A DNA stretch of 64,000 nucleotides, taken from NCBI GenBank assembly GCA_963971405.1, contig OZ020484.1:17856001-17920000 (forward strand). The letters are read 5' to 3'. Under the pieces are notes generated by a model, which did no database searches, had not been told where the DNA came from, and saw only the letters and a program-made list of their open reading frames with translations. Source of the stretch: Psococerastis gibbosa (taxonomy: Eukaryota; Arthropoda; Insecta; Psocodea; Psocidae). Below, one piece after another: positions 26,901 to 41,900 of this stretch (position 1 is its first letter; each line of letters starts with the position of its first letter). A program made the position numbers and the translations under genes.

Positions 26901-29900
26901 ACGAAGCTTTCTTTAGGCGCTTATTCCACCGACGTCATTAGTGATTATTGACGTGTTCGACGTGGTAGCAGACATTAAAGACAGTGTAAAAATGTCTGCT
27001 ACCACGTCAATATCAGCATTATTTAGACTATTGACGTCGGTGGAATAAGCGCCTAATACTAACGTATAAATAGGAAAGATATTAACCCCATAATGGGTTA
27101 TTATGTGATAAAGGTTACTATCAGATCAATGCTAGTTGTTGGCTGGCATCGATTGGAATTACAAGAAAATTGGCATATTTGCAAGCCCTGAAGTGTCCCG
27201 ATGACCTGAATTAATGCGGTCTGCCGCGCAATTTTTTGCAATTATAGGCTACTCGCATTCTCTACACTCAGCATCTCGATAAGTGAATCATTATTACACT
27301 CGTTCAAATCAATGGCGGATCCACGGTTCATATAAGATATAATAACATATTTAAAAAAAACTTAACTTAAATAGAAATTAGGTACTTTTTAAACGTACAT
27401 AAAACTTGTGACCCCCCCCCCCCTAAATTTCCGCTCTAGGTTCAAATAGGGACGATATGCCCATTGGGAAGCAAAGCAAAAAAAAATACTCTACAATTGA
27501 AATCTGGTGGATTTAAGGAAAGGGTTTTAGTTCAGGTTTTAGTTCAGGTTTTAATCCAGGTTTCAATCAGAGTTACATTTAGATGGTGAAGTACAGACTT
27601 TCCTTTCTATTAACTATGATGGGACTATAGTCTCATGAACAGTTAGGCTGATGAGTCGGAGTCTTCACGTTAGGCGCAAATTCCACCGACCTCGTTTTTT
27701 ATAGTTACTGTGATATTGACGTGGTAGCAGACATTTTTAGACTGTCTTTAATGTCTGCTACCACATCAATATCACGGTAACTATCAAAAACGAGGTCGGT
27801 GGAATTTGCGCCTTAAGGTGGCAGCTCGAATCTCAAACGTAGCAGGTTTATAGTCTGTGGCAGTATTGCGTCCCACAAAGCAAGTACCTACCTCCAATGT
27901 TTGTTCATACAATAATTGCCACCAACCGCGTTGAAACAGCACAGGTCCTCTCCAAAATTCAAAAATCAAACATGGCAGTTGCTGGTTCGTTCGAACGCAG
28001 CAGACAAAGTCGTCCGCCCACAAAGATTCCCCTTAAATCAGGGAAAGTTATCCCCCCAACAAAATGGCAAATGGATTTTCTAATTGAACCACTAAAAAGT
28101 AATTAGCAACAAAGAAGACTCCATAGTTTCCATAAGTAGCCTACCGTAAGAAAATAAAAGCAAATTCTTCGAGTTTTCTCACAATTACTCCCGAGTTCAT
28201 TGAAATTCTACGATAATTACGACCTTGTCCTTGCTGCCTGTCGAGCAGGTTCCAACTGGGCATCGGAAGACTGTTCAGTTATACAGCTATATCACGGCTG
28301 TAACTTTTAGGTGCCGGTAACCCGTTGATGAGATGTGCATTGCAATGCACACGTTCAGACCGGTTTCCAATAATATGAAACTTGAAGACATGGAGATAGA
28401 GGGAGAAAGCGAGGCCATGACTCACAAGTCACGAGAACACGGACTGGTCGACCAGGTGCAGGCGCAACAGGCCTCAATCCAATACTACTGTTAAACTAAC
28501 CACCCCCACTCGTTATATCTTCTACAGTTAGCCATTTGAGAAAGCTAAGTAAGCATGCTTATAAATCCTTGTTAATACTGCATGTCGCCGAATATGCATG
28601 GCCCTTGAGATGATAAACAGAAGCGTTGCATCCTTTGCTGCTAGAGCAAGAACAGGCCACAATACTACCAATGAATACTTGCACCGTTTCCATCTAATCG
28701 AATCTCCAGTATGCCGTGCATGTGGTCTAGCTATAATGAAACACTGGAGCACATACTCCTGCAGTGCTCGGCCCCATGCACACAACGGGACAAACTACGC
28801 GATCAGGTTGGACAAAAGGAGGGAGGACATCAAAAGATCCTGTGCACGCCGAACATGTAGGCACTAGCATCAGGCAGTCGGCATCACCTGAGCTGGAAGC
28901 CCTGTACTAAGAAGTAAGAAGTAAGTAAGTGAGATGCACAAAATTGAAAGTTTGTATGATATTGGGTCTCAATGTCCCATTAGATTAAAATATTAAATTG
29001 ATAATAATAGAGAAAGCTTCCAGGAATAAGAAAAAAAGAAGTTGAAGCAAGCCTCCGTGAACGCAGAAAATCATCGTGATGTTAAAATTGTACTGGTTGC
29101 TCGCCGCCTTCCAGTTGCATGAGTACAAGAGTAGCAGGAATTGAGATGAATAATAGGAATCTCAACCCTATATATGGATGGGAAGTTGTAGGATCATGTT
29201 CATATATGTGGATTGCTTGGAATTATCCAGAAGAATGACTCGCTTAAAGACCAATTGGACATCCCAAGAAATGTTTGACGAAAGATTGCATGAAATTTAC
29301 ATAAGTTGACACAATGGCCAGCACATACCATACCATAAATCTGATCTGATCAGCCATTGGAATGGCAATTGTCTTGTTTATTTTTTTCAACAGCAAACGC
29401 CAATAACAGACAATATTTGTATGGAGTTGTAAGCCCTGTTGCCAAAGTTGTACTGTTGTACTTGGTAAATTCCACTGAGTCCGAGTCCTGAAGCAAACGA
29501 AGGAACGAGCAATACTCAAATAATTAAAAAAAACCGTAGAAATTCGATCAACTTAATACTATTATTAGAGCATAATGCTGCATAAAATTATGCCAACCAT
29601 TACTGTACTTGGTAACCGTCAGTGATTTGCCAACTTAGCGGATCAATTCTTCTAATTTGTATAACTGGTCTTGTCTTACACCATCAATTTCAAATATTTT
29701 AATATTTCCCCCCCCCCCTCTTGAATATCAAGATGAAGTGTATTTTCTTCTGGCGTGCAGTAGGTACAAAATTTTAGAAAACAGACTATGAATATTGCGG
29801 CTATTATACCATCATTCGTTAAAATAATAATAATAAGTAATATAACGGCTGGATAATTAATATTAAATGATGCCATTAGGCTCTATTTATCCAGTCTGAC

Positions 29901-32900
29901 CAGAAAGTGAAGAAAAGTCCGCCATCATGAATTTTCTGCCGATTATTATTTTTGTACAATCTTGAAATCAATGCGCAAAAAGCGTTTTAATAAAGTGATT
30001 AATGCATGGGAATTATTTTATTATTATTATATTTTAATTTGACTGAGCCATTGCATTGGGATAGGGAAAATCGATGCAGCCTAAATGTAATCCTAGGACA
30101 ATTATTTACTATGGAACTATTACAGTATCTTACGAATTTATAAATAGGAAAGCATGTACGGATTTACTCGTAACGGTTCTTACAAAGAAAATACACTAAA
30201 AGAGACACTCGGTAAACACTTCCGAGTTTTTAATTAATTAATATTGTTGCGTTATTTATCTTATTCTACAATCAGTAGTTAATGCTTGTGGTTAGCGTTT
30301 GTCACATGCAGAAAAGATATTTGGTTAATTAATGTAACACGTGCAATATGTACAACTGCATTTAAACCTAATTAAATATAGGGGTAATAAAACCTAGTGC
30401 CATACCTATGGGGGTTCAGAAAATAACTAGTTTTGCACTAAAATACTAGATTAAAAGTGAACAATTTTAACTAATAGAGTCAATTAGACTCTGGTTCCCA
30501 TGTGATAGTTTCCAAGCTTACGGCCAGCATTACCTTCATGCTAAGGCATCACCAATCAGCATTCACCTCTGTCCAAGCTAGGTGCTCCGTGATCGCCTTT
30601 CAGAAAATGACCTTCGACTTCCTTGCGGATTCTAATGTCATTATCTCATGAATGGGAACGGTTCAAGTCAACGGGAACTCAACGTACCATTGTATTGTTC
30701 TTCTTGGAAGTGATTTCCATGATAAATGACAACAGTAAACAATCGCCAATAAATGTGTAATTTATGTGCATAAGACTCATGTTTCGGCACTCACGAATCA
30801 CGGCGAGAGTTTTCCTCAATTTTCTCGTATAACTAAGCAATTGGCTACAAATATAAATATAGCCTACAGTATAGTGACGGAGCTGGAATGGCTGGAACCT
30901 CTGGAAACCTAGGTTCTGCTGTCTATATCTATAATTATATTTGTATATTGTATATATCTATAAAATAGGAATGTGTCGAACTTGACTCTGGAAACTGGAC
31001 ACAGGTGGAGCTCGTGATAATTTATTAGCATCGCTTTGCAACTTACAAAAATTTAATTTGTTTATTTGTGTAAAGGTATTTTATAAAATGAATAATTAAA
31101 CATTGACGCATTGGTATGCCGGCAGTCAGCCAATCCACACCAGAGTGTCGCATACTTGCATTGGTGGAAGAGGATGAAATATAGGCTAAGTTATACTCGT
31201 GTACAATTTGAGCGATGGTGTCTGTGAGAGAAAGAGAGACACGGCAGTGAGAGACACACAGAGAGATGTGATGTGTGTAATAAGGCGCCCGTTCCACCGA
31301 CCGGCTGGGGCTATTTACAAAAACGGTGACGTGGTAGCAGACATTCAAGACTTAGGTGGCGTTTCCACCGACCTCGCATTGCAGAATGCAAATGACATTG
31401 ACAGAAATTAGAATTTTTCTTTTTATAGAAATCTATTACAATGTTTGTACTTAACATATCCCATGACGCCATTTTTTATTTTTAGTTTGTTTGTTTGTTT
31501 GTGATTTTACTGTATGATCATTGATCAATTTTATCTATGGCATAGAGGAAAATAAACATTTCCGTCAATTCTGCAATGCGAGGTCGGTGGAAACCCCGCC
31601 TAAGTCTTGAATGTCTGCTACCACGTCACTGTTTTTGTAAATAGCCCTAGCCGGTCGGTGGAATGGGCGCCTAAATTAAACGAGTGGCGTAGACAACCAG
31701 CATGTGGAGAATAGAGACCCATGCTCTAGCGCGCATTGGAACGAGGTCGCCTCTGCACTAGCCAGTACCGTAACGTCTTCCCACTATAGAAGTCAAGGTC
31801 ATAGCAGGCAATCAAGAGTAAAGTATGGGAACTACTAGAAAGTAAGAAAAAAAAAACAACAGTAAAATATAAGAAGGAAGGTGCAACCTTGGCACTTACA
31901 CCACGATGGATTGAATGGAACATCTAGTGGAAAGCCGACAGACCGATGAATTCCGCTCGTCTGCAACTTCAAGAGCCCATTTATATGCACTGAGATTTAT
32001 CAAGCGAAAAAACCGTAATATAAACTTGTTATTCTGGGTTTTCATCGTAACGTAGTGTTCGCTTTTCAAGAGTCTGTTATTAGAATTCTCATGCAAAGAC
32101 ACTGCAAAGACACGAACCAATTCGTCACCATGGGCGCCGAGTTGAGAAAATTATTGGTATGGCCCAACATGGCCCGAGGAAATCTTTTTTTTTCGGGGGG
32201 AAGGAGTCAATTTGCCCTCCCCCAATAAATACATGGCTTCACTCTGTAGCTATCATTTCAATAAATCTTCAGCGCTCCCGCTAATTTCGATTTAAATATT
32301 CGATTTGACGATTTCATTTCCTTTAATTTTTAATTTTCAAAAAATAATTATAAGATTTGTTCTAAATAAGTGCAATGTAAAATAGTGAATTTATTCATCA
32401 ATATACACTAAAATATGAGGTGGTTATTCCTAAAATTATTGGTATGGCTCAGCCACACTAATCTGAATATGGTTCGGGCCATACCAAGCCTTATGGAACC
32501 GGTGCTGAAGCCAACAAGAAATTACTATTTCCCGCGGAAAGTTTCCACAACACGTCAATGTATCATTGCGTGTGTAAACACTTGCTCACAATTTTCAAGT
32601 GCCATTGATTCTAAGTGAGATAATGAGATTTTAATCCGCTTACGGTATTTATCAATCTTCATTCTTTAATATTCTGATTATCATTAACAGTGATTAAAGT
32701 ACCGTATCATAAAAATGGTATATGTACCAATATTACCTACTAGCGTGGGTAATCATCAATGTTCCTTGCTTAAAACAATTGATTTAGTTTTAAGAATGAA
32801 ACAGGGTTCCAGCTACCATCCAGCAGTAGCAGGCAAACTATTGGGTAGTTTTCAGGATGTAAATGAAGTACATATCGCTCATGCACGAGAAAAGTGACAC

Positions 32901-35900
32901 ATTTCTAAATATTGACTTTTGAGATAATTCAAATTTTAGTTCTGACCATTTTTAGTTTTTACTTGTAGTACAATACTATCGAGGCACTTAATACTTTTGA
33001 GATGTGACAGTTTACTTGAAAGAGAAGTGTAATTACCACGTCAACGCCTGGGGCACATTCCGAATTATGTCAGTATTGCCAAACCCGAAGTAGTCAAACT
33101 TGACAATGGATCAGTGACAAAACGCAATCTTATGGAAACAAATTAAACTAGATATGTAACACTACATTCATAAAATTCGCTATATTTTCTTCGACAATTT
33201 TGTATAAATACCTCAATTTTGCAATTTTTTGAAATGTGTCACGTTTCTCGTGCATGAGCGATATGTATACGTACTAGTACCCTATTGTATATTAACGAAA
33301 GTCATGTGACATTGGTTGATGAAATCCTTGTTCATGAATACTTAATAATTATCACTTTCATGGAGACGTCTTGTTTAGACGTAATATAAATTTAGAGTCA
33401 TTAAACAAAAATAATGTATGGCCTACCACTGCATATTTATTGCGTTACAGGAACATGTCAGCTTTCCCTCTTTCACCCACCACTTCAGCCGAAAGTTAGG
33501 CCGATGAAGCAAGGAACTTCGAGGTGTTATTCCTGATGATGAAAGAAGAAATGTGACGCATGGGTACGCAAGTGCTATGACCTTCATCGGCTTCATCAGT
33601 TACTTGCCGAACTGTTTCGCAGTCATTGAGCGTGAAAGGTGTGGGCCCGAAAGACAGGCGCGTCTCTTGCCCTCACCACAGGCACACAATAATCGCATCC
33701 TAATTCACGATAACGACTCTGCATTAGGACATAGTATGTACCTAGGTCGCACCCGGTTCGACCGTAAATCTGACACTATAATTGTTAATCAAACTATTAT
33801 AATGATCTTATTTAAACAATTTAATCAATAATTTAATTTGAAGGTTCAATATTTCAGCCACTCATTTTAGAGATGAAGAGTTTATTAATTTAGTAGTAAG
33901 TAGTATTTATAAAACTGGAAGCAGGGGGGGGGGGGTCTCCACCGGAAGAAATTTTTAATTTTTTGAATAAATAGGTGCAAAATAGTGATGCTGTACTAAA
34001 GCGCAGGGCTTTAAGTGTTCGCTTTATTCACTTAATGGCCAGGGCCGAGGTGCCCCTGGACAAAGGAGAGCTCAGCCTCTCTTCTGACATTGTGGTTAGT
34101 AAATAGTTTATTTATTTATTCATTTTCATTCAGAGAAAAACCTCTCACATGTGGCAACGATAGATAGAACGATATTTCCCAGTGCACGGATATTTCAACA
34201 AATCTTGTTCTTGCAAGCATCCCAGTGACGCATGCACAATTATCGCAGTACATTCCAGCATTGTAATGAATGGGTGGAAGATACTAAACAGTTCACCAGA
34301 GTCAATCGAAAAAAATAAGGAAAACAACCTAGCGCCTTTAGCGTAGAGTCTTTGGGAGGGCATTTACAACGGTAGGGCATGTCCGTCGATAATCTAAAGT
34401 CCGTTACGTACATATTTGTATATCAAGACGCAGCTTCTATGGCTACTAGTAAGAACCGGTCCGAGTTTACTCGAACATGCTTTCCAATTTATCAAAATTA
34501 GTAGATAGAGAAAATGAGTAATTTCATGGTAAATAATTTTCCTATGGTTAAATTTCCGATATCTCGGGGGGGGGGGGGGGGGGGGGGGTGTCCACCTGAC
34601 GTCACTGGAGGTGAGGTAAATTCAAGATAGGTCAGACCAACACATTACCACACAGCAATACTGGCAGGGCACGCAATGCATTTGAGCGTGAATTTTCTAC
34701 CATTTTTTCAAAAAAACTTTTTTTTTTTTTACAAAACCAAATACTTTTCTGGGAAAGCAACCTGTCCGGTTTCGTTACTCAATTTAACACCTAAAACATA
34801 CCTGAAGGTAGAAATCATCGATAGAAAGGTTTCGCAGAAAAATTATTTTTTAGTCATTTTTCATTAAAATTTAGTTATTTTATTTTTTTACCCCCAGAAG
34901 CGACCTATCAAGGGGCAAGCGACCCCCCGCATTTCGTTAACATTAATAACGACTACAATATATGTGAATTTAAAAGAAATCGTTGGAGCCGTTTTTCAGA
35001 AAGAATGTTTTTAGACGTTTTTTTGGAGTTTTTGAGAATAAAACCCCCCCAAATTAAGTTAGCCCCAAATAAAAAAAATTGTTCCGAGGCATGATTTTTG
35101 TGAACCTACATGCCGAATTTCATCAAAATCGACCGAGTAGTTTGCCCGGAAATCAACGCACAGACAGACAAAACGACAGAACGACAGACAGACAGACATT
35201 TCGTAAAAACCACTTTTTGGGGTTCCTGGGACCTTAAAACGTGTAAATCCGTTGAAATCTCGGAATCGAAAATTTCGACCGTCACAAAGCTTTCCTTATA
35301 CTACGTATAAATTGGAAAGCAAAAAGAGATTGTTGCTGCCAGAATCGGAAAATGAATGAAATCAATAAGGGGCGTTTTAATAATATTGCAAGGCTGGAAC
35401 ATGCTCCTTCTAGTGGCGGCTCGTGAAGACATAAATTGGAGAGGCACAGCATACAAAAAAAAAAAAAAAAAAAAAAAAAATTGGCTCAGCTGTGTGCGTT
35501 AAACTCGTTTAGAGGCAGGGTCTAGCGAGTGCCTCATCGGCCCGTCATTGAGCTGGGTGCAGCGAATGTTTTGAGTGTGAATCTTCAGGCTGTTTGAGCT
35601 TTTTACAGTTCGAATTCGTGCCTGTCTTCTAGCAATGGAGAGGCAGTCGGAAACGGTGCCTCTACATCGTTATAGCTATATAGTTGTTGTGAATTTTTGA
35701 AGCTAGTTCAGTTCATGGTTCTTTTTCGCGGTATTTTTTAAGTTTTAATTGTCTCTTCTATAATTTGATTAGCCTACATTTCCCAAATTACACTTTTTAG
35801 TCGAATTATTTGAAAAATTAGGTGAGGCACTGTCTCAGTTGCCTCTAATGGCGAGCCGCCACTGGTTCCTTTCACTTTAAATGCTCAGAAGCAATGAACA

Positions 35901-38900
35901 CTCTTACCTACCAATGAGTTCCACATAAAACTTCGAAAAGGGAACACGGCGTTTTTTTTTTCATGCAATAAAAATGGCTCCTGCCTAGACTCGCTCTCGA
36001 CTGAATCGCCTGAAGCGACTGAGAAAACAATCATTACATTACCCGGAGACCTTTCACCATTGAGGTATTCGAATGCCTGCTAAAGAAGTTTATGTATGAA
36101 CGAGGTCAGCTTTGGTTTCGCGAGTACACAAAACACCTCCGGTGAACATACGAGTATCTCACGATTCTTGCCTCCAACATCAAGGTTTGGCAAAGGAAGC
36201 AGTAAAAGGCAGTGGTGCTCTGGTGGTGCAACGAGAGTTGTAGTAATGACAATTTCTGAGTAGGGGTAGACGGTACAGACTCCAACTTTCACCCGAAAGG
36301 TTGTTGGTTCGAGTCCCACACTTGCTACATTTTCGGCATGAAAAAGGGCATGTAAAGCAGGCGGTCCAGAGTCTTTCTAGTTGAGTGTAAGAGAGGGCTT
36401 TATAGCCTTAACTCCGCTAGATTGACTTAGTAATAGAACAACAAAAAGTCAAGATTTATTTATTTATTTAATACTGACTGATATTGACGGGACCCTGCAC
36501 TAACTACTAACATAGCATACTTATAGAAATTGAAATGTCTCTTTGCAATCGGAGGGGGTAAAGTCTATAATAAGCGGCTTCGGGGGCAATGTGGTAGCGT
36601 GCTTGTACTTGTGCGAGTATCTACACACCTTGCGTTCGGAGACGTGTCGTAACTCGACCCAAGTACCTATTAGGTGACTTAGTGAGGCGATTAAAAAGGT
36701 TAATCGGATACATTCATTAAATTGTTGTATGCGATTTAACCTTTTTTTTTTAAGTGCAAACCTCATACGTACGTTATATATATACTTACTCGTATATCCC
36801 CCCCCCCATTTTAGTTATAATTGAGGACGACTTCATATTGAACGATTCGTTTTATTATATGTTGTATTGTAAGTTAAGTATTTTGTAAATTTTATAAATG
36901 TAATTCAAAAAAAATATTTCATTTACTGTTGTATCTACATGTATTTATTTTTATTCGACCCACTAACTAACTGTATACGTATTCCTATAAGTAAACCATT
37001 TGTTTCTACCAGAAGTAGAACCAGCTTTGGGGCAAAAAAAAATTGTTGAAACACACTGTACTACACTAAATTCAGGAATTATATTATATATTATCTCGTG
37101 AATAATATCAATCGTAGAGCTGTCAAAAATATCAGAACGGACAGAAGATATTTTTAAGCATTTTCATGTGTGTTACGTACCACTTTCTAACACAGATTGG
37201 CCACAGTTATTGAATTTGATTTGTACAAAAAACGATTTGTGTCGTAGTCCCAAGGCAGGGGTTCAAGAACTGTGTCCAATGAGGTTCTGTAGGGACAGTT
37301 TTAGTCACTAGGTTCGCTGACGACAAACCGATATCCATATTATTCAAAATGGCCGCCGTTTGCATGTGAAAACTAAGCTCTTGGCATCTAATTAATTCTT
37401 TTAATTTTTTTTATAATATTTTTACTATGCCTAGACCTTATTTCGCTGCATATAATTTAATATATATATATATTCTCCATGATTTATAGAAAAATATCAC
37501 TTTAAAATAATACCTAATTAAAAATCATTTTAAAATAGTATTGAGGCTTATGGAAAAATCAACGCTTTGATATCATTGCAACTGGTGCTGCCATCTATAT
37601 AATGACGTCACAAATGAACCCCATTGGTGTTGGTGAAGACCAGAGCATACATCGAAATATAGAAGATATTTTCTGCTAATTTAACGGCTACTTGTTTACA
37701 GCTCTACGATCGAAATTTCCTGTGCAAATTGATTTTATTTTTTCTTTACGTCGTGGCGGTAGTTTAATGGATGAATTAGTCCTAGTTGTCAATTTGTTTA
37801 GGTAGATAAGCATTGTATTTTTGCAATATATAGGCCTACAGACAATGTTCATGAATGCGGTACCTTAATAGAAAATATTCGAACGGATCCTTATAGTAGG
37901 AAATCTTACCTCACGGAATAGGCCAATGCAAAATAATTTATGATTATGAATAATGGATTATTCCAGCAAAGCCTGAAATTCCCACCAGGATATAGGCTAA
38001 GAAGATGACTTAACAATTATGTTATTTGTGGCCATGACACGATGAAGACACCATCAAGGCATCAATATTCAGTCTTATACTATATTATACCGGTAGGTAG
38101 TCTATCTAGTAAAGCAAATGACAACTCAAAGCCATTCTGAGGATAATATGAATACAATGCAATGTCAACGGTAACCCACTTGAATCCTCTCCACTTTCCC
38201 ACACTTCCCCATTGAAATGGCAGTAACGGAAGGAGTGGTATTATACCTACGTAGTAAAAGGGATATCAGACGATTGACGAGGCTAATTATATTTCAAAGA
38301 AGACGTGTCTCGCAACTGAGACCCCCTCCCACCTATTACAGACGGGTATAACACGCAAATGCAGCTTAAGGTTTAATTGTACAATGGTCAAAAGCCGAAT
38401 AGACCGGGAAAATTGACGAAGCTCGAGGGATGCACAATAGCATTGATAATACATATAACTCCAACTATATATTCAATGACAATGACATGGCACATTTAAT
38501 GCATCCATATATATATATTTGTATAATAAAAAAGCAGAGATAGTTTCCCAGTTCCGAGATTTAGGCCCGGTGCGGTGGCCAGTACACACGGACGTTCGAA
38601 CGCCGGCGATCTGCTGAAAAAATTGTCATGGGAGCCAATTGAATGATTGGTTGGTGCAAAGAAAAACCGGTTATTTCTGAAAGATTTCTAGGTCACTGGT
38701 GGGAAAACCGTGCACATGCGTCAAGCCAGCGATATAAATCTGCAGTCTTCAAATCTGGGGTTCAGCACCAACCCATGACAAATTTCTCAGCGGGCAACTG
38801 ACGTTCGAGCTGTGGCCTAAAACCCTTTTAACAGAAACAGAGAGGGTTTGAAAGTTTGTCCTATGAACCCTATATCAGAAATGCCGATCTCTTAAAGGAT

Positions 38901-41900
38901 ACTCGTCTACAATAATAATTACGATACAATTTAAGTATTCGATAACGATGATGTAGTGTACCTAACAGGTTCAATTTCAGACGTGCGAAACAAAATCCCT
39001 ATTCACAGAGGTTTTTGAATGTTGAATGTCATCAAACGAAACACTGTATGCCTTTAGGCGCCCATTCCAACGACCGGCTAGGGCTATTTACAAAAACGGT
39101 GACGTGGTAGCAGACATTCAAGACTTAGGTGGCGTTTCCACCGATCTCGCATTGCAGAATGCAAATGACATTGACGGAAATTTGAATTTTTCTTTTTATA
39201 GAAATCTATTAAAATGGTTGTACTTAACATATTCCATGACGCCATTTTTTAATTTTAGTTTGTTTGTTTGTGATTTTACTGTATGATCATTGATCAATTT
39301 TAACTATGGCATAGAGGAAAATAAACATTTCCGTCAATTCTGCAATGCGAGGTCGGTGGAAACCCCGTCTAAGTCTTGAATGTCTGCTACCACGTCACCG
39401 TTTTTGTAAATAGCCCTAGCCGGTCGGTGGAATGGGCGCCTTATGTTTAGATGACCAAGGCACGTCATCACAAACCGCCAAAAACGTTCAATTCAAATAA
39501 TTAAAATTATAATTTTTGCAGGTAAATCAATCGATTGAAATAAATTGCACATTTTGAATTATCAATATGATTTTGCACGAACAGTCTATGAAGAAATGAA
39601 GAATAAGAATGGCATTCAAAGTAATTTAAAATTCTAATAATTCAAGGTCCTCCTTAAATGTTCCTACCGAGAACCCTTCCATTTCGCAGTTGAGGGGTTC
39701 AACTTCAAATAATACTGAGTTACATAAGATTTTGATTTTTATGCTCATATCGACTAGTGGGAACAAGTGCATCAGCTGTGTGACGTCAACACATTGACTG
39801 ACGTGATGCGAGAAGCATTGCGTGACAAAAGTACTAGCAGATGCGATGATGAACATCTTTTTCATGATCTGTTTAGGATGGAACTTCTTTTCATGGCCAT
39901 GAACTTGGTAGTAGGTACCTGATTTGACACGGCTCGTCGATTACGAGCCCCCATTTCTTAACCACCATCGTCACGGCATTTCATAGAATTTTGAATTATA
40001 CGGCTGCATTAAAATTAGAAGACAGCAGTATAGCATAATTACATTTTACAGATATGTGTGGCTTTCAACAAAATTCTAAAATTTTTGAGACGAAGAACAT
40101 AAGCTTAGGACTAAGGAAACGAATGGTGAAGTCCCTGGTTTGGTGCATTGCACTGTACGGATGTGAAACGTGGTGTATAAGTGAGAAACAACTAAAAAAA
40201 ACTCTACGCATTTGAGATGTGGCGCTATATCGTCGCATGCTACGAACACCTTGGCAAGCCCATGTTACAAATGAGGAGGTTCTAACCATAATAAGCGAAA
40301 GAAAAACTCTGGTTGCATCGATAAGTAGAAGAAGAGCTCACTGAATTGGGCATTTGCTTCGACACGAGAACTTCGTAAGCTGCATCATTCGAGGGAACCA
40401 TAGAAGGCGCCCGAGAAAAGAGTATCTGCAGCAAGTGATGGAGGATGTAGAGGCCAATACATACGCGGAGCTAAAGAGGGCGTGCCAGGATGGAGGAGAG
40501 TTGAGGCATTGATGTCACATGTAAGTTGCTGTAACTTGTAACTTGAAGAAGAAGATATTAGCGGTGTTACGTTACGAATCGTTACTAGACGCAGGTACAA
40601 TTGTCCTATTGTATATTGGATACCTCGTACGAATAAATGCTACGGCATAATGCACATACACCTTCAGACCCATATTACTATGGTTAAGTGATGAAAAAGT
40701 GAATGTGTTTTAATTGTTCCTTCACATTCTTTCTCACTCTCTGGTTCTCACATCATATTCATAGGCCATTGTTTCTCTTATTACAGGCATTCTTGCTTCA
40801 TTTTGTAATACATTTCGACAGACATTCTCATTCACAACTTCATTTTTCTGGAGATTAACTTCCTAAATAGGGGTAACGAGTCTCTCAATATTAATAAGAC
40901 GGCCACAGTTTAAATAAGCTACCTAGCTACTAGTATTGCCTTTATCTGTGACAGCGAAAGCTCTCACCACAGCAGTCAATTAACACATAAGGCAATAGTT
41001 AAACGGTCAGTCGTGATTTCAAGAGATTTAGCAGCGCATTAAACACTAGCGAGGGGGCTACAGTCTTTTCAGCGCATGTTTAAACTAAAGAAAGAAGAAT
41101 ATACGTGCATGTATGGTCTAACTTAGCCTTTGGCCCAAAGTTAAAGTAAAGGGTTGTGAGCCACGTCCTTAACTTTTTTAATGCAAATGACCGCGGAGGA
41201 GCTGAAGTCAGCACATACTAATAATTAATAGCTTGTCACAGCGACCAAATCTCATATATGAAATCCTGCACAAAATAATCACAGTAAATCGGTGGCAAGG
41301 TGGTAGCGTGCTTGTACTTGTGGGAGTCTCTACACACCTTGCGATCGGAGACGTACCTATTAGGTTACTTATTAGTGAGGCGATTAAAGACGTTAATCAG
41401 ATACATTCATTAAATTGTTTGTATGCGATTTAACCTTTTAAAGTGTAGAACAAAACAGCACAAAAATGTCTGTTTTGAAATTGAAAAAGGGCAAACTTTC
41501 GAGAAATACCCAGCGGCCAGCCATAGCCATTGAAGGGTCGATCAAGTCCGCCAAGCCGCGTGGTACCAATCAGCACCACCATTGTATGTATGTTACATGC
41601 ATATATGAATGAACACCAAACTACAAATTTTGCCACTGGCTTATCTTTACTCTCCTAGTTCCTTCAATTTCCGTGGTGTCATTAAATTTGGTAGTGCCAG
41701 AATGTTGTTACAGTGTTGCCGGACATGTAATATGAAATATCACGCCAGTGACGTTCAAAATTCACGACATATCACGCAAGCAACTAATCGGCTAATATAT
41801 ATATGCATATTAATATATAATATATATTATATTATATATATATATTACATAACTTATGTTAAAATTTTTACTACGGTAACTAAAAAAAATATCATTTGTT

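Noticed and set aside
27640-27670. CTGATGAGTC resembling half of a hammerhead core
   Set aside because: No GAAAC follows at a workable distance, so it is a chance match.
32152-32492. Possible TIR element with TTGGTATGGCCC ends
   Set aside because: Only about 12 bp match, there is no second copy and no target duplication was found.
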